A DNA stretch of 64,000 bases from Paraspadella gotoi (lineage: Eukaryota; Chaetognatha), in contig CM119271.1 of the NCBI GenBank assembly GCA_051294375.1, positions 1,743,395-1,807,394 of the forward strand, read 5' to 3'. Below the pieces are notes generated by a model that was not told the DNA's origin, did not search any database, and worked only from the letters and a program-made list of their open reading frames with translations. Positions within the stretch are counted from its first letter, which is position 1; every line of letters begins with the position of its first letter. Made by a program: the position numbers and the translations under genes. Shown piece after piece: positions 12,551 through 23,680 of this stretch.

Positions 12551-15500
12551 GTCTTCTCAAATTGGGTGAATCAATATGGTCTCGTTTTCGGCTACTTTGA
12601 AGGCATCTACCCAGTTCTCTTCATCTCGGAACCCTCCGCGCTTCAACACGTCCTTCAGACCAACTTCAATAACTTTGTCAACCGGCCCATGAGAGACTTT
12701 CTCGATGGCGGAGAGAGGGGAGATGTGTTTTCTAGCAGAGGTAAGGGTGAGTTAATTTAAAAAATGTTTGTAACTGGTAAAACCAATATAAAATTAACAA
12801 TTTATATCAAGGCCTCCATATTTCTACAAGATAATAACATAGCATGATTCCGTAAGATATTAATAAAGCCTGTTACAGTCTAGGTTATTTCCTCCCTAAT
12901 ACTTGGCTTTCCTATGGATCCCATACTCATTAGTATTTTTGACAAAAGCGAAACACTGTTGAACTTCCCTTAATTTAACGGATGCTAATATGAGATCAAA
13001 TATAGAAGACCAAGCCAAATTTGTATATTGTAAAATGATTAATAAAATTTATATTTGTCCCATTGTCCTATATCTGTTTTAATTTTACACTCTAACCAAA
13101 AATTGAATGATGTACACATATGCAGTAAAGCGGGCCAGAATTTAACCTTTTTTCACAATGTGAAACAGTCTGCAATAAAAGTCTTTTGTCCTTATATAAC
13201 CAAATTGACTTATAATGTTAAATTTTGATTAAATTAATTTTCTTCATGCATGGATGCATTTTCATATTTAACAATATATGAGAATTGCTGAAAATTTTTT
13301 TTTTAAATTCAAATTTGAAAAAATGGATTCTGATAAAGATTAAAAAGTTAGATGAAGGTTAGTATTACAGATTTTAACAAATTTGATGATAAATGGATTA
13401 AAATTAAAAAAAACCTTTAGGAAAAACAGTTTTGTTTGACAACGATTTATTTGACACAATTTTAGTCAGACATGTTTCGGCTCTTTCATTTAGAGCCTTC
13501 ATCAGTGTTTTGTGTCAAATAAATCGTTGTCAAACAAAACTGTTTTTCCTAATACCTCAAAAACAACGAAAAGAGAGTATATACATAAAAAAAAACTTTA
13601 AAAAATTATCATTATCATCATCATTCAATAAATTTGATAGTTTTTATTAATGAACAAATCATTAAAATTTCAAAAAGTTGTAATAGTAACCGTCACCTAA
13701 CTTTTCAAGCTCTATCAGAATCCGACAAAAAAAATTGAAATTTATCAACACAAATTTTTGACATCATATAATATTTGGATAATATAAAATAGCATGCATG
13801 CATTTAACTATAAGATAAATCTTGTTTTTATTTTCACGATCTTTAATAAACATATCACAGATGAATAAAACGTGGAAACAAAGAAAAGGATTAAGGAAGA
13901 GGATTCTGGAAGAGGAAGAAGATTCTGGAAGCCAAATCCAGAAAAGGAACAATACCTTTCTGTCTACTTACTTAAATGTTATTAAATGTTATTAAATGTT
14001 ATTATATTTATACCGGACTTCTGTTAGTTTGTAACTTGTTCCGCCTTAAAACCTCCCCTATTTTTTTTTTACCCAACTTCTCTCCCCAGGCCAACAATGG
14101 AAACGCATTCGCTCTGTCCTCAGCCCTGTCTTTTCCGCCTCAAACATGCGAGACATGGCGCCGATTCTGGACGAGAAGATTCGGATGCTCGTGTCTCGAT
14201 TGAGAGAAGTCGGGGTGGAGGAAGAAGTTGATATCTATCACTTGTTTCAGCTACTTACCATGGACATCATTGGTCAAGCAGGTAAGGTTTATTTAGGTAT
14301 GGAGGGTGGGTAAGTCGTTGGGTGGATAATTGATTGTTGTTGTGGGCATCATTATCATTATTGTTTTCATTGTCATCTTTGCTTTTGGAATATTGTGATT
14401 AGTGAAGTGAGTTCAATAATGTTGAACGTTTAATACTAAAGTCACGCAATGTTTTTTAAAATATAAAATGAAATTAATATGTCTATTGACTTGACTTATT
14501 TTACATTTAGACTGTTCCATTACCCTACCAAGCGCCCAAAATGAATTGCCATTTTCTATGCCGTAATTTTTTTTAATTTCAAAATTTTATTTTAATATAA
14601 GAATTTGTTTCACAAAATTTACAGCATCCATCATCATCTTCATACATTCATCTACAATTGTCCATTACATTTCTACCACTACATTTCAACAACAGCCTTT
14701 GGTTTGAACGTGGACTCCCTCACCGATGACTCCCACCCTTTCGTCATTCATTGTCGTGGACTCTTTCGCGCCATTGCCAAAGCCGATCTGCCTTTCCAAC
14801 TTCTCAGAGGAGTCCCTCTATCTCTTAAGAAAGTTTTGAGAAAAATTTTTGCCAAGATTGGTAAGTTAGAATGTTAGTTAATTTTGATTTATTCATGTTT
14901 ATTATTTGATTATATAAAATTGGTACAACCACTAAAATTATTCATTCATTCAGTAGATACTAGATAAGCTATTTTTCCCATGACTTCAGACAGGCTATGG
15001 TCGGTTAAGGCCTCCATCCCTCTTATAAGATAATAACATACATTATATACATAACACACATATACATGATAAGTAAAAAAATTTTAAGAAAGCAATACAT
15101 ATATAATTAAAGAATATAGATTAAATAGTAAATCCTACATAAAATATAAAAATAGAAAATAGTGAAACAAGTAATTTGCAAATTTTCGTAACAGCTCTCA
15201 CAGTCTAGTTTAATAATTTCTCTATCAATGAAGAGATATAACATTTTTGTAAATTCTATCAATTTTTTAAATACTTAATATTTCTAGCAATGATATTATT
15301 ATTTTGATTTTAACTTACCCACATTTTTTTTCGTGTCATTTGAAAACTAAACTAAAGATTGGAACAAAATTCTAAATATTTTTTTGACCCAAACAATGGT
15401 AATAACAACATTCCTTTTCCAGGGACGATCCTTTTCAAACGGAGTGACAGCGTGCAAGACTTTAAGTGGCTGATGGAAGAGGGCAAGAAAGTATTGCAAG

Positions 15501-17668
15501 ACCGGCAATCCAATCCAGTCTTCATGGAAGTCCCGGATCTTTTGGAGCTGATGTTAAGCTATGCGAGGAGAGCGGGAGATGGGGAATCGGAAAGCAAGGA
15601 GAAGATCCAAGGGGGTTTCAAGAAGGGGGTCACCATCCAGGAGGTGAGCAAAAATAAAATGATAAAATGAAAAAATAAAATGATGCTTAATACTTAAAAT
15701 AATACCTAATAAAACTTATGTGGGTTGTTTAAATTTGTATTAAGGTTTAAAGATTAGGTATGGGTTAAGGTTTGGGATTAAGGTCTAAGACTAAAGTTTC
15801 TTCCCGACAAGGAAAAAAAATAGGACACTCTTAAATCTTAAATTGCACGCGTTTTATGCATGTAATTTTAAAAATTTGAAATGGTAAATATAATTTTTAA
15901 AAAAGAAATTTATATATGTAAAGGAATAGAAAATCGGTTCAGTCATTCAAGAGCTATAAGTCCCCAAAAACAAGTGGTAAAAAATAAAATGGGGGGGAAA
16001 AACATTCTTGAAGATCTGCAGAAAACCTTGTATGTCATTTGGCCTTTATTTTTAAGCGTTGTATTCTTGTTTTTTTTTTAAAAACAATGAATAGGAAATG
16101 TGGATTTTTGAAAGAAGAATGCATTTATGTAAGTTAAAAGAAAATTGGTCCAGTCATTCAAGAGATATAAGCAACCTAAATACAAAAGGTTAAAATATTT
16201 CAATTTTCTTCTGCTTTGATGTTCTGTTTGAGAAGTTACTTTTAAAAAAGCATTGCTTAAAAATGAATGGCTAAAATTATAAACAAATTTGCACTAATAG
16301 TTCTTTTTTTTAATGAACATTATCAACTTATAATATCTTTCATAATAAAGGATTCTTAACAAGATTTATTTGCACAATGTTTTAAGGGGTCCTTTTTTTT
16401 ACACAGGACTGTAGATTTAAATTATTGGAAATCCACTCCTCCTTTCCTCAGATCGAGCAACAAATCTGGCTCTTCCTCGTCGCCGGCTACGAAACCTCAA
16501 GCACGGCCCTCGGCTTCCTCGCCCACTCTCTCTGCGACCGACTCGACGTCCAGGAGAAACTCTTCCACGAGATCAGGGAGATGGCGGGGGAGTTGGAGGA
16601 CGGGCGGAACCTGGTTGACGCCCTGGGGAAGATGACTTACTTGGATCAGGTGGAGGCTTGAAGACATGCTTGGGACAAAAGTTGGTTATTATAAAGAAAT
16701 TTTAGTAACTGTTAGTTTCTCTTTCTCTCTCTCTCTTTCTCTCCCTCTCCCACTTTTACTTATGTCTCCATCTCTCTCTCTCTGTCTCTCTCTCTGTGTC
16801 TCTCTCTATTTGTCTTTCTCTATATTTTTCTATCTCTCTCTATCTCTCTATATTTCTCTTTATCTCTCTCTCTCTTTCTTTCTCTCTTTCTCTTTCTCTA
16901 TTATGCTCGCATTAAGTTATTAATAACAACTGCAACTTAAATATCTAATCTTACCCCTAATTTTTCCCTCCTTCAGGTCATTCAAGAAACTCTTCGCCTG
17001 TTCCCACCCGCCCCCGAAGTGATCAGGCGTCAGGCGAGTGAGGCTTTCACCCTGCAACTTCCCTCTGGTCATGTGAGCTTCCCTGCTGGATTCACAGTTC
17101 AAGTTGGCGTGATGCAAACTCACAAGAGCAAGAGGCTCTGGCATTGCCCGCTGGAGTTCGATCCGGATCGCTTCAGCCCCGAGAACAAAAAAGAATTTCA
17201 CCCTTTTCAATTTGTGCCTTTCGGGCTTGGCCCAAGAGGCTGTCTTGGTATGAGGCTGGCCAATATGGAGTTGAGAATGACGCTGGTCCGGTTGGTCCAA
17301 AATTTCAGGTGAGGAGTGGAGGAGGTAGATAGATTTTAACTTACTCTTGATTTGGGTTTTTAATACCACGGTGTTGTTTAATGTTTAGTATGCAAAAAGA
17401 TTAACTAACAAAAATTAAAATGAAACAAAGAAACTTTTAGTGAATTTTCGAGATTTAATTCGTCTTGTTTTGTTTTGAACACTCAATTTTAAAGAATGTA
17501 GTTTATATTTTGATACATAGTGAAATAATTATTAATAATATTTTTTTATATCAAAACCGCAGACTCGAAAAATCTGCTGGATACAAAATCGACATCGCGA
17601 TATCCGAAGGAGCAACGCGGACTCCGAGAGATGGCGTATTCGTGAAACTCGTCCGTCGAAGCGAATGA
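12551..17668 (+). CDS. cytochrome P450 (CYP3-like), exons 2-8, copy B without its own exon 1
   Basis: Exons 12551-12740, 14090-14281, 14696-14860, 15423-15643, 16452-16649, 16977-17308 and 17563-17668 (TGA). Each has exactly the length of its counterpart in copy A (190, 192, 165, 221, 198, 332, 106) and none contains a frameshift or stop, so selection has probably kept it. Motifs are intact: AGYETSS, ETLR, haem loop PFGLGPRGCLGMR. Substitutions are spread along the protein. The 500 bp upstream contain no hydrophobic anchor or PGP hinge, only sequence homologous to the flank of copy A. To be translated as a membrane P450 it would need exon 1 at 2934, skipping copy A, or an exon outside this assembly. 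Intron 2 contains a hammerhead-like foldback element on the opposite strand. Confidence 0.88.
13419..13550 (-). ncRNA. hammerhead-ribozyme-like foldback element (copy 1)
   Basis: Two perfect 41-bp inverted arms (13419-13459 and 13510-13550) flank a 50-bp core. On the minus strand the core reads CTGATGA (13505-13499), a hairpin with stem GGCTCT/AGAGCC, then GAAAC, AT and GTC (cleavage expected after the C at 13469). This is the order of a type I hammerhead ribozyme: box I, stem II, box II, a 2-bp stem III (AC/GT) with a 2-nt loop, then GUC; the long arms would form stem I. One extra A sits between CTGATGA and stem II, which departs from the canonical core, so activity is unproven. Hammerhead motifs are known from Penelope-like retroelements. 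The element lies antisense in intron 2 of P450 copy B and is absent from copy A. Confidence 0.6.
15797..16409. mobile_element. probable MITE inserted in intron 5 of P450 copy B
   Basis: About 610 bp present here but missing from the matching intron of copy A. The ends show imperfect inverted repeats (AAAAAAAATAGGACACTCTTAAA on the left; the complement of TTTTAAGGGGTCCTTTTTTT on the right, then ACACAGGACTGTA). Inside, a block (GTCCAGTCATTCAAGAG.TATAAG) occurs twice, near 15935 and 16150. No coding capacity. The TIR style and TA at the right edge would suit a Tc1/mariner derivative. Confidence 0.45.
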
Positions 17669-18081
17669 GTAGTGAAAATACAATTTATAACAAATGAACA
17701 GTTCCGTGTCGGCGATGGAAGTCGATGTCAATAATTCTTGGTGAAAAGCGATGCAGTAAATTTGATTTCTTGCTCTTTAATTAAAAATAGTTTCGCACAA
17801 GTTGCCTTTTAGACGAAATAGAAATTTGATGAAAATATGTAAGTCTGTTGTAATTTTTTGACTAGTCTGATAGCATGTATAAATTATATTCGGTAAAGGA
17901 AAATTATTCAAGTCTTCAAAAATAACATGGAGTTTCAAATTTTATGAATTAGAACATATTGGTTTAAGAACATATTTCTTTTCCACATCCCCCAAAAACT
18001 AACGCCCGTATCAAATCTGAATCGTCTTAATTGGTTGTTTGAAATAAAACTTTTATTAACCGCGGCCCCTCGTCATTATTT

Positions 18082-18246
18082 TCGGGGAAGGCCTTCGCAA
18101 GCCATGGCAAGGAATGCCTCGAGACAATCCAGAATGCGACGGCTACATTCCAGAAGTTGATGTTGACCAATGAGGGAAGAGAGAAGCTTGAAAGAGACTT
18201 CAGGACTCGCGATCTGATTGCCAATGAGTTGGATGTGGAAGGAGAG
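18082..18246 (+). pseudogene. orphan exon resembling serine carboxypeptidase family S28
   Basis: Plus-strand frame from 18082 encodes about 54 residues with KECLETIQNATATFQKL and NEGREKLERDF. The pattern Cys-x3-Ile-x2-Ala ... Leu ... Gly-Arg-x2-Leu-x3-Phe is typical of the insertion region of S28 peptidases (prolylcarboxypeptidase, thymus-specific serine protease). No other exon of such an enzyme (catalytic Gly-x-Ser-x-Gly, Asp, His) was found within several kb and no clean acceptor precedes it. It runs into a GA repeat at 18242. Probably a fragment left by a rearrangement; family assignment is from memory of the motif. Confidence 0.4.
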
Positions 18247-18299
18247 AGAGAGAGAGAGAGAATGAGAGAACTTCGAAACGTAGTCCACTAAAAACGTAT

Positions 18300-21200
18300 T
18301 TATCTCTCTATGTTAAACTTGAAGATCAATTTAACATTTAAAACTATCTTACTATGTAGGTATGTACTAGACATGACATGACATGACATTAAAAAGAACA
18401 ACTGTGAACTTGTAATCGTTTATTTCTTATCATAACTGTTATATTATTGGCAGGGACAATTATAATGCAAAAGCTTATTTAAATGGTCATCAGGAGGGTT
18501 ATGCTAATAAACATTTACTTGCAAGAATAACAGTATACCATTTGACCATTCAACCATCGGTCAAAATAGCTTTACCAAAAAAAAACAAAAAAATAGAAGA
18601 GGCATGACACGTTATTCAATGTAACATCATCAAGATCATTTTTTTTCGTAACGTCTGTTCGAAAAGCAAGACCATCTTTGTTTAAAGAAACAGAGAAGAA
18701 AATTATGAATTCAGATTTAACGGTTATTTTTTTGAAGTATTATTTATCAGTTAAAATTTTAAAAAAAAGTAGATTAAAATTTTTAGCATTACTAATTTGT
18801 TGGAAGTTCCGTCGAATATAATGAGTATTTAAAAGGGCCACTTTAATACATTAATTAACAAAAGCTCAAAAAAATGTACAAAATGATTGTTTTTTTGGAG
18901 GGAAGAGGTAAGAGGGAATGGAATTGGTAGAAGTTGGGGCCCCACCCTGAAGGGTATTTATAGACACAAGGTATTCGTAATCTCTAATCAATTTTAGATT
19001 TATAAATCTTACAATAAATTTATCAGTCCGGGGACTGGCAGAGATTATTTTTTTTTATTAACAATGGAATAAAAATATAGTGAATAATATTATTAATAAT
19101 GTGAAACAAAAAACGCATAAACCTACTCGATAATAGAGGAAGATGATTTTCAGCTTTTCTCATTTGTTTTTAAATTGAGCGAATCGTGAGAGTTAGATAC
19201 GATTTGTATACTATATTTAGTCGGTTAAATTTATAGTATCGTTATTAATAAGTTAAATTAAATTTTTTTTTATTGGAATTAAAAGCAAGAATGCGATGTA
19301 TAAAAATTGTTTAAAAACAATTGTTAGTTTCATCGCAAGAATGCGATGTATAAAAATTGTCTATTGTTAGTTCCATCGTATCTCTGTTGACTCTTGTCTA
19401 ATTAATAAACCATTCTTTTGCAACAACAAAAAATAAGTTAAACAAAAAAACAAAAACAATTTTAAAACGAGACGCAAAAAGTAAATAGGTCAGGAAGCAA
19501 AAATGGCTTCGCGGATAAAGTAATACGCCACAGTGAATTTACCTCAAGGAGATAACGAGTAATAACAACACATCGGGTTTTTATATTCATGATTCACAAA
19601 AACAATTTTTTTAAGTACAATAAATTCATAACGGTTATATATCTTTAAAAAAATTTTTTTTGGAGCGTTCCAAAATTTTTTTTCCTCGATTGAAGATAAC
19701 TTTTTTGACTTTTTGGCTTTTTATTTTTCTTTACTTTTGGAAGCATAAATTTGCAAAAAAATACCATGCACTACCGTTTATTCTTCTAAAAGATATCGAG
19801 AATATATCTAAAAAAATACTGTGAGAATAGCCTTAGCAAAAAAAAGCACTTTGGAAGAAAGTCGAGTCCCGCATCAAAGAGCCCCCAGAAAGGGTCCTAA
19901 ATTGGCCCTTTTCGTGGAGAGCTCCCCCAAATGAACCCCCATTGGAAAGCGAGCCGAAATTTCATTTCAATTTCATTAACAGTAACAAATCAATCGCTTT
20001 ACTTTTAGTTTCACCCAGAAAATATAGGAAGTTAGGAACTACGATTTAGGTTTGATGGACTTATCAAGGGCGGTTAAAACGATTATAGCATACAGGCGAT
20101 GGGACTATTAGTCAAAGTCAAAAGCAGACCCGTAAATTAGTCTTCATGTATTAAACTTAAATATTTTTTTTTTAAACTTTTTTAATTCGAACTGAGTCAA
20201 CGAAAGACATGCACATGCGTCAGTTGATTGTTTTTTTAATTTCTTATCACAACTCAACTGTGTTAGAAGATTGTACCAGTTCGAGTCTTAAGCGAACAAA
20301 TTAGTTTTCGTTCTGCATTCTATTCGGTTAAAATTTTGATTAAACGTGCAGAAAATCTACTTGACCCTTGATTTCGGTCATTACAACGTGCGATAGAAAA
20401 ATTCATCATTCTAAGCACCAATTTATAGATTTAATGCCAAAAATTGAAAATTTAAATACATTTTTAGAAAAATATTTAATGAGATGGCAAGAATAAAATT
20501 TAATCGATTGTTGTTTAACTAATGCTGTATCCTAAAATTGATTTACTACCGTATTTTAAACATTAGTGATAAGACCTCAACTTTAGCAGCTTAATTGAGT
20601 TGTTTATGTTAACAAACTTTTACTATAGTTATTTTTTCACGGATAACAAAGTAGTAACTTATCGTACACAGGCACGACACAAAAATACGGGCCACTTAAT
20701 AGGTCCACAGTAACAAATGGAAAACAATATTACTGATCATAAGAAACGAAAGAGCGGCCAAAGTAAATTTTTTAACAAAATTTTAACAAGGTGAAAGCTT
20801 TTTTTTTTTTTTTTAATCAGGTATGATTATTTTCGATATTTAATGATTGGGGAATTTGCTTCGAATTAATTTCAAACTCGGATGAGGAGTGATCTCTTAT
20901 TGATTGAAAAAGTTCATGTAAACATAATATAAAAAATGCTTTAAAAATGTATATAATTTTTATGTGGATAATTTTTATATTGGTTGTACCAATTTCATAA
21001 TACTATTCTTAAGCGTTTATAATTCTTCATTAAATAAACAATTACTCTAAAAATTATTGAACAGCCCCATCAAAGTTTTTAAAAAATTCAAAATTGCCGA
21101 ATAATTTTTTTTTCCTGTCGCCTTTAGTACAGGTCTAATTTACGTAACCACTTTCACGATAAAAGTAGCAAAGAACGATTCATAAAAGTTGGCTCAATGC

Positions 21201-22560
21201 GCGATTCCGCCCACAAAAGAAAACCCTGAAAGAAAAAGATTGGGTTGGCGCAGCGATTTTTTTTTGTAGCGAGACAATTTTGAAAAAAAATTGTTCTATT
21301 TTACATTGGGATAGGTCTTTTATTGAAATTTTTTTATTGATCAAAAAACACCTGGCTTCTTTCAATTTATTTATCGGCTCATTTGTGATATTCCGTTTTA
21401 CTTTAACCTTATTCCGAACTAAAACTATTATTAAATAAACACGTTTTAGAAAAGACCTTTCCCAATGCAAAATAAGGAAAACTTCTTTTCAGTGCGAGAT
21501 ATAAAGTAGTTAAAGTAGAGTTCATTTTCAATCCGATTCACCCGGTAACTTTTTCAATTGGTTCAAGTCAAGCAAATCATGGCAATGTACAATTCTGGTC
21601 CAAAGAAATAAAAGGGTTTTTTTATTTTAAATTTTCCATAAAAAAGTTTGGTCACCGCCAATTTAAATTTTTTTTTTTGTCTTAATTTTTGTTGGAAGCG
21701 AGTAAAAAAAAAAACTTTCTTGGCTTGCGGGGAAAATCTCAGGGAGAGAGAAAGGAAGAGGCGCTCTCAATGCACGACCGCGGGCTCGTCTCATCTTTCT
21801 ATTGAGTTTTGTTAAAAATTTAAATAATTTGTTCATACACAAAAATCACATGAATCTAATTATATTATAAAATCGTTTTAGTTTTAAAATAAAATTTGGT
21901 TTACTTAAAAAAAATCAAAACTAGACGCAAAATCGCAAATCAGACCTTCAAAATTATTCAATAGAATATTTATTTTAATTTAGAACAAGAGTTTTTTGAA
22001 AAAAGAGTTGTAACAACGATTTTATTTCTTTGTTTAAACCAAATCGCAAGAACAGAAAGGAAAAAAATACCATAATTATTTTAATTTTAAATAATTTCAA
22101 AACTTTGAAAGAATCCGGTCGTGGATTTATCGGATTCGAGTTTGCGTGACATTTCGTTGTTATGTTAGAAAAAAAAAAGAAAAAAGAACGGAAATAAAAT
22201 TGCAATGTAAAGCAGATGGAAATGGGTTTTTTTTTAAGGACAATGATCGTTGAAGTTTGTCATTTTATAAATGGAGCTTTTTCCATTTGTTACAATTGCC
22301 CCGATACATTGGCTTTTGTAGTTTCGATCTATTAAATTATAGTAATCTATGATTCTAAGGTAAAATAAACTTAACAGCAACTCTTTTCTACAAAAATAAA
22401 ACCAATTGTTTTCGAATTTAACAAATTCCGTGAATATTACGTGAACATTGCGTAGTGCGTACACTTACAATTTTTAATTGTAAGTTACTTTTAATTATTT
22501 TGACTGAAAACTCGACGAGAAAAATAATATTGTGATCGTAGGAAATTATTGTAAAAAAAA
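18300..22560. other. 4.2 kb without a recognisable gene
   Basis: AT-rich, many homopolymers, only short open frames with no family resemblance. A 26-bp word starting GCAAGAATGCGATGTATAAA is repeated at about 19285 and 19337. A TTGGTTGTACCAATTT repeat end lies near 20980. No splice-consistent exon chain was found on either strand. Confidence 0.5.
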
Positions 22561-22629
22561 TCTAAAATTAACTAAACTAAACTAAAACTACGGAAATACA
22601 TACAAAATGGAAAGCGCCTCTGCCCAACG

Positions 22630-22632
22630 CTC

Positions 22633-22668
<36 letters not shown>

Positions 22669-22699
22669 GAGAGAGAGAGCGAGAGAGAGCGAGAGAGAG

Positions 22700-22734
<35 letters not shown>

Positions 22735-22775
22735 CGAGAGAGAGAGAGAGCGAGAGAGAGAGAGAGGAGAGAGGG
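22630..22775. repeat. (GA)n microsatellite
   Basis: An impure GAGA tract with occasional GC interruptions, directly after (on the minus strand) the candidate tail exon of the LRR gene. Its apparent Leu/Ser-rich minus-strand translation is a repeat artefact. Confidence 0.85.
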
Positions 22776-22782
22776 CCAGCGA

Positions 22783-23015
22783 TCAGTTGGACGGCGGGGT
22801 CCTGTCGTCCGTTCCACTCTGGCTGAGATGACTCGCGCTCCCTCGGTTGCTCCCGCTACCACTTCCTGTTTTTTTTGGTTGGGGTGTTGAAGGTCCGGGT
22901 GAGTGATGGGTAATTGGGGTAGGGAAGGGGGTAGTGGTTGAAGGAGGTGGGAAATAGGGTGAGGGTGGACGAGAGGGGAACAAAAAAGGATTATGACTTG
23001 TGCCGTTCCTAAAAA
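22783..23015 (-). CDS. candidate last exon of the LRR receptor: Pro/Ser/Thr-rich tail
   Basis: Minus-strand frame ending in a stop at 22783. It encodes about 73 residues rich in Pro, Ser and Thr (RPPSPYFPPPSTTTPF, then GSGSGSNRGSAS, ending GTDDRTPPSN), preceded by an acceptor CTTTTTTTAG. This would suit the cytoplasmic tail of the LRR protein encoded just upstream. The acceptor phase does not fit the last confident LRR exon (ending 23681) directly, so a further small exon between 23.05 and 23.65 kb would be needed; I could not locate it. A poly-Ser-encoding (GAC)n repeat lies at 23044-23083. Confidence 0.35.
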
Positions 23016-23044
23016 AAGTTTCACTTTCAGTACAATACATTTAA

Positions 23045-23088
<44 letters not shown>

Positions 23089-23680
23089 TTTCGAATTCGC
23101 GAAAAAGTAAATAAACATTTGGGACTCCAAACAGTAAAATTTATGCGATAAATAGCGGACCAGTTCAACGGGTATTCACGAAGGGACATCCTGTCGCAGA
23201 TTTTTTCACCTTTCACTGTTGGCGAATAAGTTTTTAAAAAGTTTTTTTGTTGTCAAAACTAGGTAAATGGAAATGATTTTCTTATTCTCTTATTGCTATG
23301 CAATTTGTTATTTTCGATCTTCCTTCGTTTTTTATCGGAAGTATTTTTCATACTACGAATGTTATTGTATTAAGACATTGTCAGTTTGTTGATAATCAAA
23401 TGATTTCGTCTTTACATACTAGAAACCGTAAGATGAAAAGGAAAAAAAAATCATTTCGGAGATTACATGAAGAATTTGGATCAACCGCCGAGCATCCATA
23501 TCGTTAGATATACATTTGAGGGAGACAAAAATCCCCGAAGGTCAGTGCTAATTTTAAGAATAAATCATAAATACCAAAATTCCAAGTGCAGTTTCTACTC
23601 TTCCATATGGCCGATTATCTATTCTCCTCTTTTCGTCTAACTTACATGTAAAGACTAATTCATTAACAGTCATGACTTAC

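Larger units (their letters stand above)
8165..17668 (+). repeat. large tandem duplication, two units carrying P450 exons 2-8
   Basis: Unit A begins near 8165 and unit B near 12255. Non-coding sequence around the start of each unit is also similar (TATCTGTA.TTTT, AATAAAATTTGTC, GATCAGATGTTTGAAACAGC), so the upstream breakpoint lies in the 3' flank of the membrane-protein gene, downstream of P450 exon 1. Exon 2 starts are 4057 bp apart. Unit B is longer because its introns took up insertions (hammerhead-like foldback at 13419-13550, MITE at about 15797-16409). Confidence 0.85.

Noticed and set aside
21180-22464. Minus-strand ORFs of 76-96 codons
   Set aside because: Lys/Phe-rich, AT-rich composition, no motifs, no splice-consistent neighbours.
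22572-23216. 214-codon minus-strand ORF with long Leu/Ser repeats
   Set aside because: Much of it is translation of (GA)n and (GAC)n microsatellites; the overlapping frame ending at 22783 is more protein-like and was listed instead.
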